NCBI GenBank assembly: GCA_904066235.2
Contig: CAJFCV020000006.1
Span: forward strand, 12,710,001 to 12,774,000
DNA: 64,000 bases
Source of the DNA: Bursaphelenchus xylophilus
Lineage: Eukaryota > Nematoda > Chromadorea > Rhabditida > Aphelenchoididae
Reading direction: 5' to 3'
Within the stretch, counting starts at the first letter, position 1, and the number at the start of each line of letters is the position of its first letter. Below are positions 49,001-59,481 of this stretch, in pieces. The translations under genes and the position numbers were made by a program. The notes under the pieces are model-generated. The model did no database searches and was not told the DNA's origin. It was given only the letters and a program-made list of their open reading frames with translations.

Positions 49001-51368
49001 GAGTTTGCGGATGTTCTAAGATCGGCTGTATATATTATATACCGCTAGCTGCTGGTACATGGATCCGCAAATATACAAAAAAGTTAAGCATATAGACAAT
49101 AAAATTAGACCTGCCCGGAGTCAGCTCTCGATTTCTTTTCCGGATTCAAACCCCCAACAGACTCGTTACAAAAAATATTATTGCAGAAAAAGAGGGGAAT
49201 GTTGATCGGTCTAACAGATATTCAAAGTAGTAAAATTTGAGTGAAAATTGCATAAAATTTCGTAGAAAAAACGGGTTTCTAACGGCGGATGTTGAGGATT
49301 CTCCGACGAAAGCCAGCCAAAAGTTATTGCAATTGAATAATAAGTAAATTAAAGACATTGAGACTACGTCAATTGTCGGACACCAACGACAAAATCTGTG
49401 TATGATGTCATGTTATATAAAGTTTTCATGTCATATAAAGTTTATCTTTTGTGTCGTATTTGCAAACTCGGCGCTCAACTCAGCCCCTCACTTTCGCGCA
49501 ACTTCCGTGTGCTCAACCTGATGTTTGACGGAGGGGAAAGTAATAAATCATTTGGTTGATGGTTCCCAGTTAGCGTTGTTTACACTACTGTTTCCTCTTG
49601 TTTCCTCCTTATTTTCATACAGGATCAGGAAAAGGGTAGGAAGAGTAGTGGTAATCGGCAGCTAATTCACAATCTTCAAAGATGCGTTTTGACGGCGATG
49701 AATCGATCGACGCATTTGCGACATTCAAATTACCTAGGGAAATGGTGTTTCAATAGTGTGCAGACATCTGAAGAAGGACGCCGAAATAATTTTCAACAAT
49801 TACGTCTAGTGTAGTTTTTGTTCTACATCCCATTTACCAAATATGTGCAAATCCTAAAACAAACGATTGAAAAAAATTCTAATACTAGTCGCGACATAAA
49901 GTCCGTAGAATTTTTCGCGGCCCCCAAATTCCGTCGCGCTCCGAAATGTTGATTTGTCGCTGCGAAAAACGGGAATCGCGCGCGACAATAAGGCAAAATC
50001 AACAAAATTGCACAGTGCAAAATGTGTTTTCGGGGTTATGCACAGTGCAGAAAATTCTACGGACTTTATGTCGCGACTAGTAGTGCTCCGGATGTTGGCC
50101 GGAAGCATAGATTTACTGCCCATCCCAGTAATTTTTTATTAGTAAAATTGCAACAAAGAGCCAATGCAGCAAGTTTTAAACCGGCTTGGGAAAAGAAATG
50201 TCCAAAAAATGACCTTGTGCCAATTACAACAGAAAAAAATTATGGTGCCATTTTATTACATGTGTACTAATAACTGTTTTACTTTCCACGCCGTAAAAAG
50301 CGCAATTTAAAAATAGCTGTACTGCTCTCTTTAAACTACCATTTTCATATCAACTATTTGTTCTCCTGGCAACGATTTTAAGCTTCACGTAAAAACGCAT
50401 AGCTTTTTGGCACATCAAGAGTAGGAAGGTCGTGACACTGATTTCTAAGAAATGACCTTTTTTCAAAACGCCGGTGATAACTTTTTAGCACCCCAACAAT
50501 CTGCTCGGCAGACGAAGCATATCTCGTAAGTTCATCGTCTTGCAGTTGGTCCTTATACTTTTTTCAGGTTCAGAGATTTCAATTATGACGTTATTTAACG
50601 TACTTATATAGGTCATACGTTCGACCACGTCCGCTCACCCGTTCCACTTTATAACTTTTTTGCGAGGTCGTTTGACCTCTTAATGACGAAATGTCATATG
50701 ATCCGCACCTGAATGGTCTTGTGAAGTAATTGTTTTGAAAGGGCCAGCTGAAAATATAGCCGAAAAAATGGCTTTTTCATTGTTTCAAGACAATGGACGC
50801 TTGGGCATTACTCAAACACTTGTCCTAAGCGCTAAGCGTTTTATGTTTTCTTCGATATTCATTATATCCAATTTTTAGGATTCTTCGATTTCCTATTTTT
50901 TCACATAATAATTTTTGTTGAGATTACTCACAGAACACCTGTTGGTTATTTTTCGTTATATTATATTTTTGTTATCCAAGTCTGTTATCATCCTGCCCAA
51001 TTTCTATTTACCTTGTTACTAACTTGTTTTCAATGCACAATCAGTTTGTGATACGAAAACGAACAGTGGACAAACAAAAGACTTGATTTCGTCCCCTCGG
51101 TTTTATATATTTATTTGTTTGAGCTCGAGAAATCTCTTTTGGATCCCCGGCTGGCCGCTCTTCGTCTTAATTCCCCTTGAATTATACGAACGTGTTGTTT
51201 GGACGGGCATATTTATTTATTTTGCTTGATTTCGTAAGTTGTAATACCGATATTATGGCCTTGTCATTGCGATTGTGCAATTAAGTTGATTCTAGCACAG
51301 TTCTGGAAAAGAAAACTTCTGCAAACGTTCCTAGCGACGCAATATTTTTTCTGCAACTCCGTTAAAAA
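46040..51368. other. Large intergenic region
   Basis: 5.3 kb without a supported gene; the first part probably holds the mucin promoter. An inverted-repeat MITE lies at 49885-50080. Open frames at 46517-46759 and 48393-48662 were inspected and not accepted. No tRNA or SL RNA gene was recognised. Confidence 0.45.
49885..50080. mobile_element. TA-flanked MITE with perfect 30-bp ends
   Basis: A 196-bp element whose first 30 bases, beginning CTAGTCGCGACATAAAGTCC, are the exact inverse of its last 30. It is flanked by TA at 49883-49884 and 50081-50082. The interior has two CACAGTGCA boxes (near 50007 and 50041) and no coding frame. The perfect ends suggest recent insertion. It is a different family from the elements at 111 and 31743. 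Confidence 0.85.
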
Positions 51369-52669
51369 ATGATGGTCGGAACGGCAACGTCGATTGTGGA
51401 GGCTAAATCAGTTAGATCGCCGTAAGTGGAGTAGAATCTGCTGAAACGATTGCTTTAAGTCCCTTAATCATTCACAAAACTCATGATGTTCTCACGGAGA
51501 TTTACCAGCGAAACATTGTGATCAAAAATTACAAAACTTGCATTGGTCAAGCAGAAAGCCGGTTGCAATTACCGGAGAATTTCCGAGGAAGAAATGAGGG
51601 CGATCCGAAAGAGCTGATCATAACAATTACCCGGCCTAGGTTTGTAAGTAAATTAATCGTATTTCAGTTGACCTCGTCTTTGTTTTTTTACATGCAATGC
51701 AATTTCAGCCCGGTAGGCCAATGGAGATAATTTTGGATGGGGTGAATCCTAAATGGTCGTCCTTCAAATGTGCGGTTCGTAGATCCGACGACGAATCCGA
51801 CGACTTGGAATTCGTGGATGTCAAGTTCGTCCGAGAGATCAATGGAGACGGCAGGATTATGGTGAGCATACCATTTGTATCACAATATATTTGTAACCCT
51901 TTTTAGAGCGGAGTTTTCAAAGAACAGATCCGAGAAGACCTTTGCCTACGACTGACAATCACTGTCGCAGAGCACGTTAGCGACTCTCAGCCGTTGAAAT
52001 CCACGGTAACGACTGTCATATTTCCTTTGAGTCAACATAATTTTTAGCTTTCGCCTCAACCGGTCAACATATCCAAGAATTATCTCAAGGAGCAGTACTC
52101 CGACTTTAAGATTATTTGTTCGTACGAAAACGAAGACGAGGTTGTAATACCGGTTCACAAGAACATTCTCTCCGTGGCATCGCCGTACTTCCGGGCCATG
52201 TTCCACGATGACACTATGGAATCTCAAGCGGGTCAAGTCACGTTGACTGTTGTTCCGTATAAGGTACCGTTTGATTTTTTAATCAAATGAAAATCTTTTA
52301 TTGCAGGCTTTAGTGGAAATTTTATACTGCGTGTATCATGGTGAACATAGTCCTGCATTTAAACCCAACGCCCTGGACGTTTTGCTGGCCGCCGACTTCT
52401 TCGAGATGGTTCATCTGAAGGACTACACGGCCAGGTTTCTGGGCGACAACTTGGGTCGTTCCAATGTTTTTCGAGTAATCGAAGTCGCCTCGAAATTGAA
52501 TCTGAACTGGCTAATCAAGAAGGCCTGTTTGTTCGTGAAATACGAGATGACTGACAACGAGGCGGTAAGGTTAAGAGTTCATAATTCAGCTCGGTTGCAG
52601 AAAGCGCAATTCTCCGCTTTGTTAAGCCGGAATCCGGAGCTTACTGTAGCCCTACTTCAGATGATTTGA
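51369..52669 (+). CDS. BTB/POZ-domain protein (343 aa)
   Basis: Exons 51369-51421, 51460-51643, 51709-51861, 51907-52005, 52048-52263, 52307-52564 and 52601-52669 agree in phase; introns are 36-65 bp. The BTB domain starts at about residue 176: YLKEQYSDFKIIC, then VIPVHKNILSVASPYFRAMF (the conserved H-K-x-I/V-L-x-x-x-S-x-x-F core), ALVEILYCVYHG and PNALDVLLAADFFEM. A BACK-like helical tail follows (RVIEVASKLNLNWLIKKACL). BTB proteins of this kind dimerise and often link substrates to cullin-3 ubiquitin ligases; that role is family inference. The N-terminal 160 residues are beta-rich with KWSSFKCAVRR and LRLTITV and may be a diverged MATH-like domain, as in nematode MATH-BTB proteins, but I cannot confirm this. 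AATAAA occurs about 70 bp after the stop. Confidence 0.88.
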
Positions 52670-53014
52670 GCACGCAAGAAGTAATCATTCTGACTGTGCA
52701 AAGTGTTTTCACAAAGATATTGCTGTATATAATTAGCGAAATAAAGGTTAACGAGGCATATACTAGAGCAGTTTTTTCGACTTTCTCAAGCCAAGGACAC
52801 AAGAAGACGGCCGGAATGCAGCGATTCCGAGAAGCGCTTACCACCCAGGGCTCAGAATGCTTGTTCAGACCTTATTGACCCTTTTTACGACATTTTTGTT
52901 ACATATTCTTGTAAATACCTTTTAGCTTGCATAATTATTGTAGTCAATGTAATGATCAAAAAAAAAAACGCTTTGTTAACCCGTATCTGTAACTCTCAAT
53001 GGTGGAAAAAAAGC

Positions 53015-55272
53015 TTAACCGTAATTCGTGACGAAGTAAGGAAATCCATATATCCGGGCCGGTTTCACGCCCGTATGGCCACCAACTGGATCGTACATTC
53101 GTGTTGGAAAACGTCGAGCTGGTGGGTCGCTGGGGTTCGGAAGCCCGATCCAATCCAGGACCCGTGAGTGGATTATCGCTTGAGCATTTCTGACCTCGGG
53201 CTGCATATTTGGAAACATCCCTTCGCAGTGTGTGCCACCTAAGAGTGTTCAAATTTCATATCTTTGTTTTAATGTTGTTTTTAGGTGTTACCTTTTATAA
53301 TAACAAGCACGTTGGTTCCCTTCAAATACTTCGCTTCCATTTGTAGGGGACGCCACGGATCGTTCTCTCCTTCCACAAAAAGAACATTCGAAACCTGCCA
53401 ACAGAGACATTTGCGTTATAAAACACACCTAAATCTTACATTCAAGTCCACCCTTCCACCATAGTAATCCTTAGTCTCGGCGACTTTTCGGTTGATATTT
53501 TCGCTGACAAATTCGTCGCCAAAAATCCCACGGCAAAATCCAGAGGCGTTTTCCAAACTAACGTTAAAGTTAAACAGATTCGGCCACACATCTTGGTCGT
53601 CCTCGGCCTCCGCCGATGCTACAAACCATCCAAATTCGTTGCACAATTGGTACGACCATCCGTTGAGGTCGTAACCGGACTCTTCGAAGTTTGTCTTATT
53701 TTGAAAAAGGTGGCTGAGAACAGAAAGCAACGGGTATCTGAATTAGGAGGGTTTTCCAAATTTGGGCCGACAAGGGTTAAAATAAAGATTGAGACATCTT
53801 AAAAGACAGTTCTCAATTGCTGACGCAATGGAAATTTGTTTTTCTAGATACTTTAAGAACGTTTACCGGAGATTCTCTACTCTGTCTCTGCAAATCAGAC
53901 GAATATCGTCTTGGGTCCTCGTCTGCAGCATTCCGCCCATTACAAACAGAATCTCAGTCATCAGTCTTTCGCGGATGGCATTTGGCTCATAGATTGTCAA
54001 GTTTTCCGTCCTGAAAGCAAAAGTTACCTTGTTAAAAATACTACTGTTTGGATGTTCCTAAAAGATCACAATTCCTTACCCTAAGGACAAACTGTTCAAA
54101 GTCTCAATTCGATTATCTAAATCCAGCTGCAGCTCGGCGTTCAAAAGTTCCAGAGCATCTCTTAGACGGCCAGCGCACGGCTCGCTAATTCTCCATAGGC
54201 TCTCGCTAACAGCTGTTTTGTATTCTTAAACAGCGATGGAATTACGTCTTGACTTTTGTTGAACACACCTTCAAAATCAATCTGTACCTCTAGCGGCGCT
54301 GAAAATGCAATTGCGCCGGCTGTGAGACTGGGATATCGAGCTCTAAACCATGTCGCAAGAGAGCCTTAAAACGGATTTTTTATAATTTAAAAATCTCTTA
54401 TTACTTACCTGAATAGGAGCACCCACTTACGATCCACCGAGACGTCATAAATTGCGGCCTTTCTCGCATTGAGCGAACAAAGTAAGCGGCATCTTCGATG
54501 GCTTGCCGGGAAGACAGAAATTCATACTTTGTATAGTTTCTGTAATTGGTCAATGGAAGAGATATGCGCAATAGACGATGGCTTACCCTTGAGGAACACT
54601 CTTCCCGTAATATCGATGTTCCAGTATGAACAGCGCACCGCCATACAGTTCAGCTAGTTGAGACAATAATGTTCGGTCCCGTCCAATATGATCTGGTTGC
54701 ACTTCTCCTTCACCGGACAGGATTAAAAATACCGGACCGTATGGTTTGAAAAATGCAAGATTTTCAAAGTAACGCTGAAGGTCAAAATAAACCAAATTTA
54801 AACGTTCCTTCGCACTCCGCGCAAATAGCTATTCTTTTTGACTTACTTGGATAAAAGTGCCAGTCTGGTTGGGATCTACAAAGTGATCGTTCCGTTGCTC
54901 GAAGAACCTTTCAGTTACAAATGGGTCCCCGCCTGAATGTTGACCATTCTTTCCTTGTGCTTCTTTCTGGCTATAGTCGGCGTACTGAAAAGCAATGAAA
55001 ACGTACTTTCACATATTGTTAACAACAACTACTTTTAAATCGCTTTTTTACGGCTTGGGAAACAAAATTTCAAAAAAGTTTTTATTGCCAACTGCCACAA
55101 AAACAAAGCTGAAAAAATTGCAAGTAAAAAAATATAGGTGTGAGACAGTTTATTCAGCAAACTTATTTGCTGCAGGGAACTTGAAAACGAACTCTGCACT
55201 TACTTGTCCGCAACATCGTAGTGACAAAATGAGCAAAAAAATTACAGAAAATTTCAAATTTGAGAATACCAT
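53015..55272 (-). CDS. Serine carboxypeptidase S28, prolyl carboxypeptidase-like (511 aa)
   Basis: A secreted or lysosomal serine peptidase that removes residues next to proline. Ten exons: 55272-55204, 54984-54847, 54774-54587, 54539-54409, 54364-54269, 54224-54080, 54010-53867, 53737-53440, 53394-53292 and 53238-53015; all phases agree. Exon 1 is a signal peptide (NLKFSVIFLLILSL). S28 landmarks are FFEQRNDHF, GPVFLILSGEGE, ALFILEHRYYGKSVP, and the nucleophile Ser173 in SGCSYSG. They continue with SLATWFRARYP, GWSYQLCNEFGWF, the catalytic Asp415 in VEGENDPW and His441 in GGTHCEGM. The full triad and a typical length of about 500 indicate an active enzyme. The residue before the nucleophile is Cys where Gly is usual (GGSY). 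It is convergent with the BTB gene, with 345 bp between stops. Confidence 0.95.
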
Positions 55273-55678
55273 GACATAACGTTTTCCGTAAAAAGTAGCA
55301 GGTTTTGAACTCTTGCCGGAGTTTTATGAAATATGAAACATGGATGCAAGAAGAATGAAGAGATCGCCAGAGAGTTTGCCAAACAAACAAAAAAGTTTGA
55401 ACGTTCTCCTCGAATATTTACTTATTCACCTCCTCAAGAAAAAATACTGTTTGACGTCTGAGTAAAGACTTAATATGAGCAAATAACGCTTTTATAACGT
55501 ATAAAATTCCTTACTAAAACTTTTGAGAACTTCAGAATTATCTGCAAAAGCTAAATATATATACAGTTAAAAGTATGCGGTCAAAGGGCATAAAGAAGTG
55601 CCATGAGCGAAACAGTCTTTTGAAGGAGATGTTTTTTGTACAGATTGTCATTGTAAGTGGGCAACAGATTTTTTCAAA
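55273..55678. other. Intergenic between two minus-strand genes
   Basis: 406 bp of A/T-rich sequence holding the probable S28 promoter. No element recognised. Confidence 0.4.
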
Positions 55679-57011
55679 TTAATCTGTTGTTTTCCATCCT
55701 TCCATTTGACTTGCTGGGCCAACGGTGGATACAGGTGCGGCCTTACTCGGCTTATCGGGTAGATTAAACATCTCTCGAAAAGTTGCACGATATTCACCAC
55801 TGAAATTAGCGCTTTGTAAACTTTAAAAAAACTGTTTTTTTAAATAAATGTTCGAGTAATTGATATGCTCCAAAATTTTGAAAATTTTATACCTCAAGCA
55901 ATAAAGAATGACCACGTTTCCCGAGCTGGCCACGTTGATCAAAATCCCGAAATACGATTCATAGTAGAACCACCGCTCAATCGGAATATGCGGTAGGACA
56001 ACAGCAACAACGAACGCATTAAGCATCCATCCAAGAACCACGGTGAACATCATGACGATCAACGACTTGAAGACTCGTCTCATTGAATCATTGGCGGCTG
56101 TTCGTCTTTTGAGTAATATCCAAACGGTGACGTATACGATGACGTCAAGAAGGTTTACTGCGATGCACATTAAGAACCAAGCATCACGGGATTTCCCACC
56201 GAAGGAATCGATTATCCGACAAAGAACGGGTCTACAAAAATTATTATGTATTATGAAAAGATATGGTGGAAATAAGCTCCTCCCTAATAAGGGGAGGCAG
56301 TTGTATTAAGAAATCTTATTGTGCGAACTTTAACTGAGATTCGTTGATCGATAAAATGTTTTCTATACATATACTTACTCATCTCTAAACTCGCTCATCG
56401 TGTGCTCATATCCCAAGTAGACGACGAAGCCGGCATAAACCAAAGAAACCAAGAACAGCCCGCCCACATACGCAACACGATTCAACTGCTTGTAGGTCAC
56501 AGGAAAAGCTACCCCAATAAGCCGATCGATCCCTACGTACAACGTTGCTAGCGCGCTAATCGTTGCTCCGGCGGCAAGAACAAAATCCATTTCAAAGCAT
56601 TTGTAGAACGGAATAAAATGCTGGCCGAAGACACTGTTCGCCAGATAAACCCAATGTGTCGATTGATGGAGCATATCCCCGACGCAGATAATACAAACAA
56701 AACAGTTGTAGGTCCCATGCAACTTTCTGCAATCACAATCGGACCTTTTTGTAATGAAGCAAACGGCTTACGCATTCTTTATCGTCGCTACAACGACCAA
56801 CGTATTTCCGATATAACTCAACATCAAAAAACCAAAATATATTATGGGTACGGCCAGCAAGTCCAGCGATATGCCTCGTCCGTAGTACGTGCGGTAAAGC
56901 TGTAAAACGATGCATACGTTAATCCCACCGAGTTTTGGGAAATCGCAGAGAAATGCGCGTACTTACATATTCATTTAGAGGCGTCGAAAACTTCCCGGTA
57001 TAATTGGACAT
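55679..57011 (-). CDS. Srsx-like chemosensory GPCR (330 aa)
   Basis: Exons 57011-56967, 56899-56772, 56726-56379, 56231-55893 and 55811-55679 agree in phase. The short extracellular N-terminus has one glycosylation site (NYT). TM1 reads FLMLSYIGNTLVVVATI and TM2 CFVCIICVGDMLHQ (Asp followed by His, typical of the Srsx class). TM3 ends in GIDRLIGVAFPVTY, a DRY-like motif. TM6 follows RRVFKSLIVMMFTVVLGW, and after TM7 (SSGNVVILYCL) the tail is SANFSGEYRATFREMFN. The total length is typical of the nematode Srsx chemoreceptor family. It probably senses soluble or volatile cues in chemosensory neurons; the ligand is unknown. It is complete, with a start supported by the short N-terminus usual for the family. 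Confidence 0.88.
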
Positions 57012-57359
57012 CGAAAATAGCGTCTACGGCCTCGGCAAACTCAACAATTGACCACATGGATGTTAGCACTAAATTGTTTTTGTTTTACCAAGAATATTCC
57101 CCGGAGAGCCATAACCGGCCATAAGGGTTTCCATAATTTTACGTGCAACAAAAAAATAATAGCGTTTTGAAAAAAACAAAATGTTTCGTTTTAAAAAAGA
57201 GAGTTTTTTACAGATTGAAGCTTCTCATAACAAGGGCCGGACATTTCGAAGAAACGACCGAGTCAGAATCATTTGATATTTTGCATAGTTGTTGTAATAG
57301 GTACGTACAATTTTCAGATAGATTGGGTTCATGTGTAAAAATCTCAAGGAGTAAAGGCA

Positions 57360-57830
57360 CAAAACCTCGCCGTTTTACGTTTTCGACCATGGGGAAAATT
57401 TTCGTAATTGACAACTTTGCCGTAGGATGTTGCTTTCGACTACTTCGAAAAATACCAAGGTACCATATTCAATACAACATTTTGGCAGAGAATTTGTCTC
57501 AACTTTTGAAACTTCTTAAAAACACTTTGACATGTATGTAACAACATATCAAAAATGCGTGAAAATAAAAGGGGGGGGGGCTTGGAGTTATGATACTTTG
57601 AATGTTGCCGGTACGGTATATCAAAAAATCATTTTCTTTTCAAAATCGGTGTAGAAGACCCGCAAAAATTGCCAAGATACGTTTTCGATCATGGCGAACA
57701 TTTTTATAATTGACACTTTTTCTGTAGTCTTCGCCTACTTCGAAAATTGGCAAGGTACCATTTGTAATATAACTTTTCGTGTCTCAACTTTTGAAACCTC
57801 AAAAAAATACGTTGACATGTTCGAGGCGTC
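57360..57830 (+). repeat. Diverged direct repeat pair and G run
   Basis: Segments 57365-57535 and 57680-57825 are alike (TTTTCGACCATGGGGAAAAT versus TTTTCGATCATGGCGAACAT, then AAGGTACCAT and CTCAACTTTTGAAAC). Between them, near 57570, is a run of about ten G. No gene assigned. Confidence 0.55.
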
Positions 57831-58009
57831 ATTACGCCTCGAAAATAGCTTGCCAAAAGGTTGTAATTTGTGTCATAGAGTAGAAGTGGTCAACGAAACT
57901 CACAAATGACTAGCCGCTTCGGGTTACTGACGTGTTCAACATCAATACGGAAAGCGAAATTTCAGTTTACTTGCAAAAGATTAGCAAATCCAAAATATTT
58001 CAACGGAAA

Positions 58010-58397
58010 TCAGGCGGGATCCTTGACATCGCTGGGCTTCACAACCGACTCGGTTTTACTTTTGTCCTTCTCTTCCTTCTTGGGCTTCTTTTTCTTCTCC
58101 TTTTTCTTCTTCTTTCCATCGTCTCCTTCCTCTTCGGACGACCAGTCACTGACAACATCGTCCATCTGAAAAGCAAAGCATCAGACGTGTTTTTCTAGCA
58201 GAAGATCGCCTGTGTATTCCTCTGTAAATAAGTGGCTTCAATGGACTCACTGTTGGATAATCGTTGCGTCCCTTTTTGAGCTCTCCTTTTGCTATCAATT
58301 CCTCCTTCTCGTTCTTGGGCCAGGTTTTAGGTTTCCGGACATTCGGGTTGTTGGCGGCATTCTTCGAGTCTCCAGTTGGTCGTCCACCGCCTTTTTT
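58010..58397 (-). CDS. Lys-rich acidic/basic small protein, 5' end missing (100 aa seen)
   Basis: Two phase-0 exons on the minus strand, 58397-58251 and 58165-58010, are separated by a GTGAGT...TTTCAG intron. The first reads KKGGGRPTGDSKNAANN, then RKPKTWPKNEKEELI and KKGRNDYPT. The second begins MDDVVSDWSSEEEGDDG and continues as a long Lys/Glu run (KKKKKEKKKKPKKEEKDKSK), ending SVVKPSDVKDPA. I do not recognise the family; composition suggests an intrinsically disordered, nuclear or nucleic-acid-associated protein. The first exon must lie upstream of 58397, but no ATG exon joining in phase 0 was found within 700 bp. The second exon begins exactly at an ATG, so a short trans-spliced form is conceivable. 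Confidence 0.6.
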
Positions 58398-59163
58398 CTA
58401 AAAGTTTTGTTTAGAAGTTGTAGAAAGACGAGACGAAAGATATGGGTAGAAGTTCCTTCCACAACTTATAACTTTGCGGAAACTGGTCGGAATTAGCCCA
58501 AATTTAGCGTGCACGCTCAATTCATCGTTGTCAATGCCCGGACAGCGGATTTAGTTAGTGATGTACCTTCTTTTTTACATACCACCTTACCCTTCAAAAA
58601 CGGCTGCAGCCTGTGATTTTACACTTTATACGATGAAACATGTCCGGAACTAAATTTATTGCCTCCGTATGGAACTAAATGAGTCGTCACAGCCTTCGTA
58701 GGTCCCCATAAAACTATGCAGCTATTATCGTAATTCAGTGCCAGCTAGGTCGAAGCGTTTTTTCCTAACTTTAATGCCCAAGCTTGGGCGCAGTTCGCGG
58801 AGTACCTTTGTTGTGGCCAAAATAAGGAACTTTTTCCAAGATATGTTTCGCTGGGTTGACTAGCCAAATCTTAGAGTCGTAATTTCAGGCCTAGACATGG
58901 CTCCCGGGATGGATCGGCATGGTCTTTGAGGGCCGAATCAAATTTGAAAAATAATGAATGATGTCTGTTTCTAGTTTACAATCTTTTCGGGGACTGGCCA
59001 TGCAAACTCTTATAAATGGCTAATCGAAGCTGAATATAAGAGTTTGCGTGGCGGGAGTAACGGATTATGGATTTAACTAGCCAAAAAAATAAAAGGATTT
59101 TTTTACTTTGTAGTCCCATCCATAAATTTTCCGTTAGAAAAAGTTCGAAAAAACGCCCCTATT
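58398..59163. other. Interval without a supported gene
   Basis: It presumably includes the first exon or promoter of the Lys-rich gene. No clear coding segment; a family A-like TTAGCCC/GCGTGCACGCTC patch is near 58500. Confidence 0.35.
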
Positions 59164-59277
59164 TTACATTAGACGTACATTTCCGCAAGCCATCGAAGTC
59201 AACGAGATCATGAAGGCCAGAGCGCTGACGACCGTCATCCACAACGTAGTTGGATTGTCCTCAAACCAATCGTTCAT
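59164..59277 (-). CDS. Possible micro-membrane protein (37 aa)
   Basis: Minus-strand ATG at 59277 gives MNDWFEDNPTTLWMTV, then a hydrophobic span (VSALAFMISLTSMACG), ending NVRLM. Codon use (GTC, AGC, CTG, GCC, TTC, ATC) looks coding. The frame continues upstream without ATG to about 59410, where TTTTCCGCAAG could be an acceptor. A second frame in the same stretch reads LVEWWHFEYEILEE. It lies 205 bp downstream of the transporter stop on the same strand, so it might be a downstream operon cistron or the last exon of another protein. Family unknown. Confidence 0.3.
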   Translation of the reverse strand: MNDWFEDNPTTLWMTVVSALAFMISLTSMACGNVRLM

Positions 59278-59481
59278 CGTGCTCGGATCTAGCTGCCGTG
59301 TTGCAGAAGGTCGGGTACCCTGTTCCAAGTTTACAACGCGTAGACAATCCACCAGTTTCCTCGAGAATTTCGTATTCAAAATGCCACCACTCCACCAATT
59401 CCGATTCTTGCGGAAAAATGAAGAAAAAAAATAAAAAATTTCGAAAAATTGATGCACTTTGGAAAGCGATAAAGTGTATAT

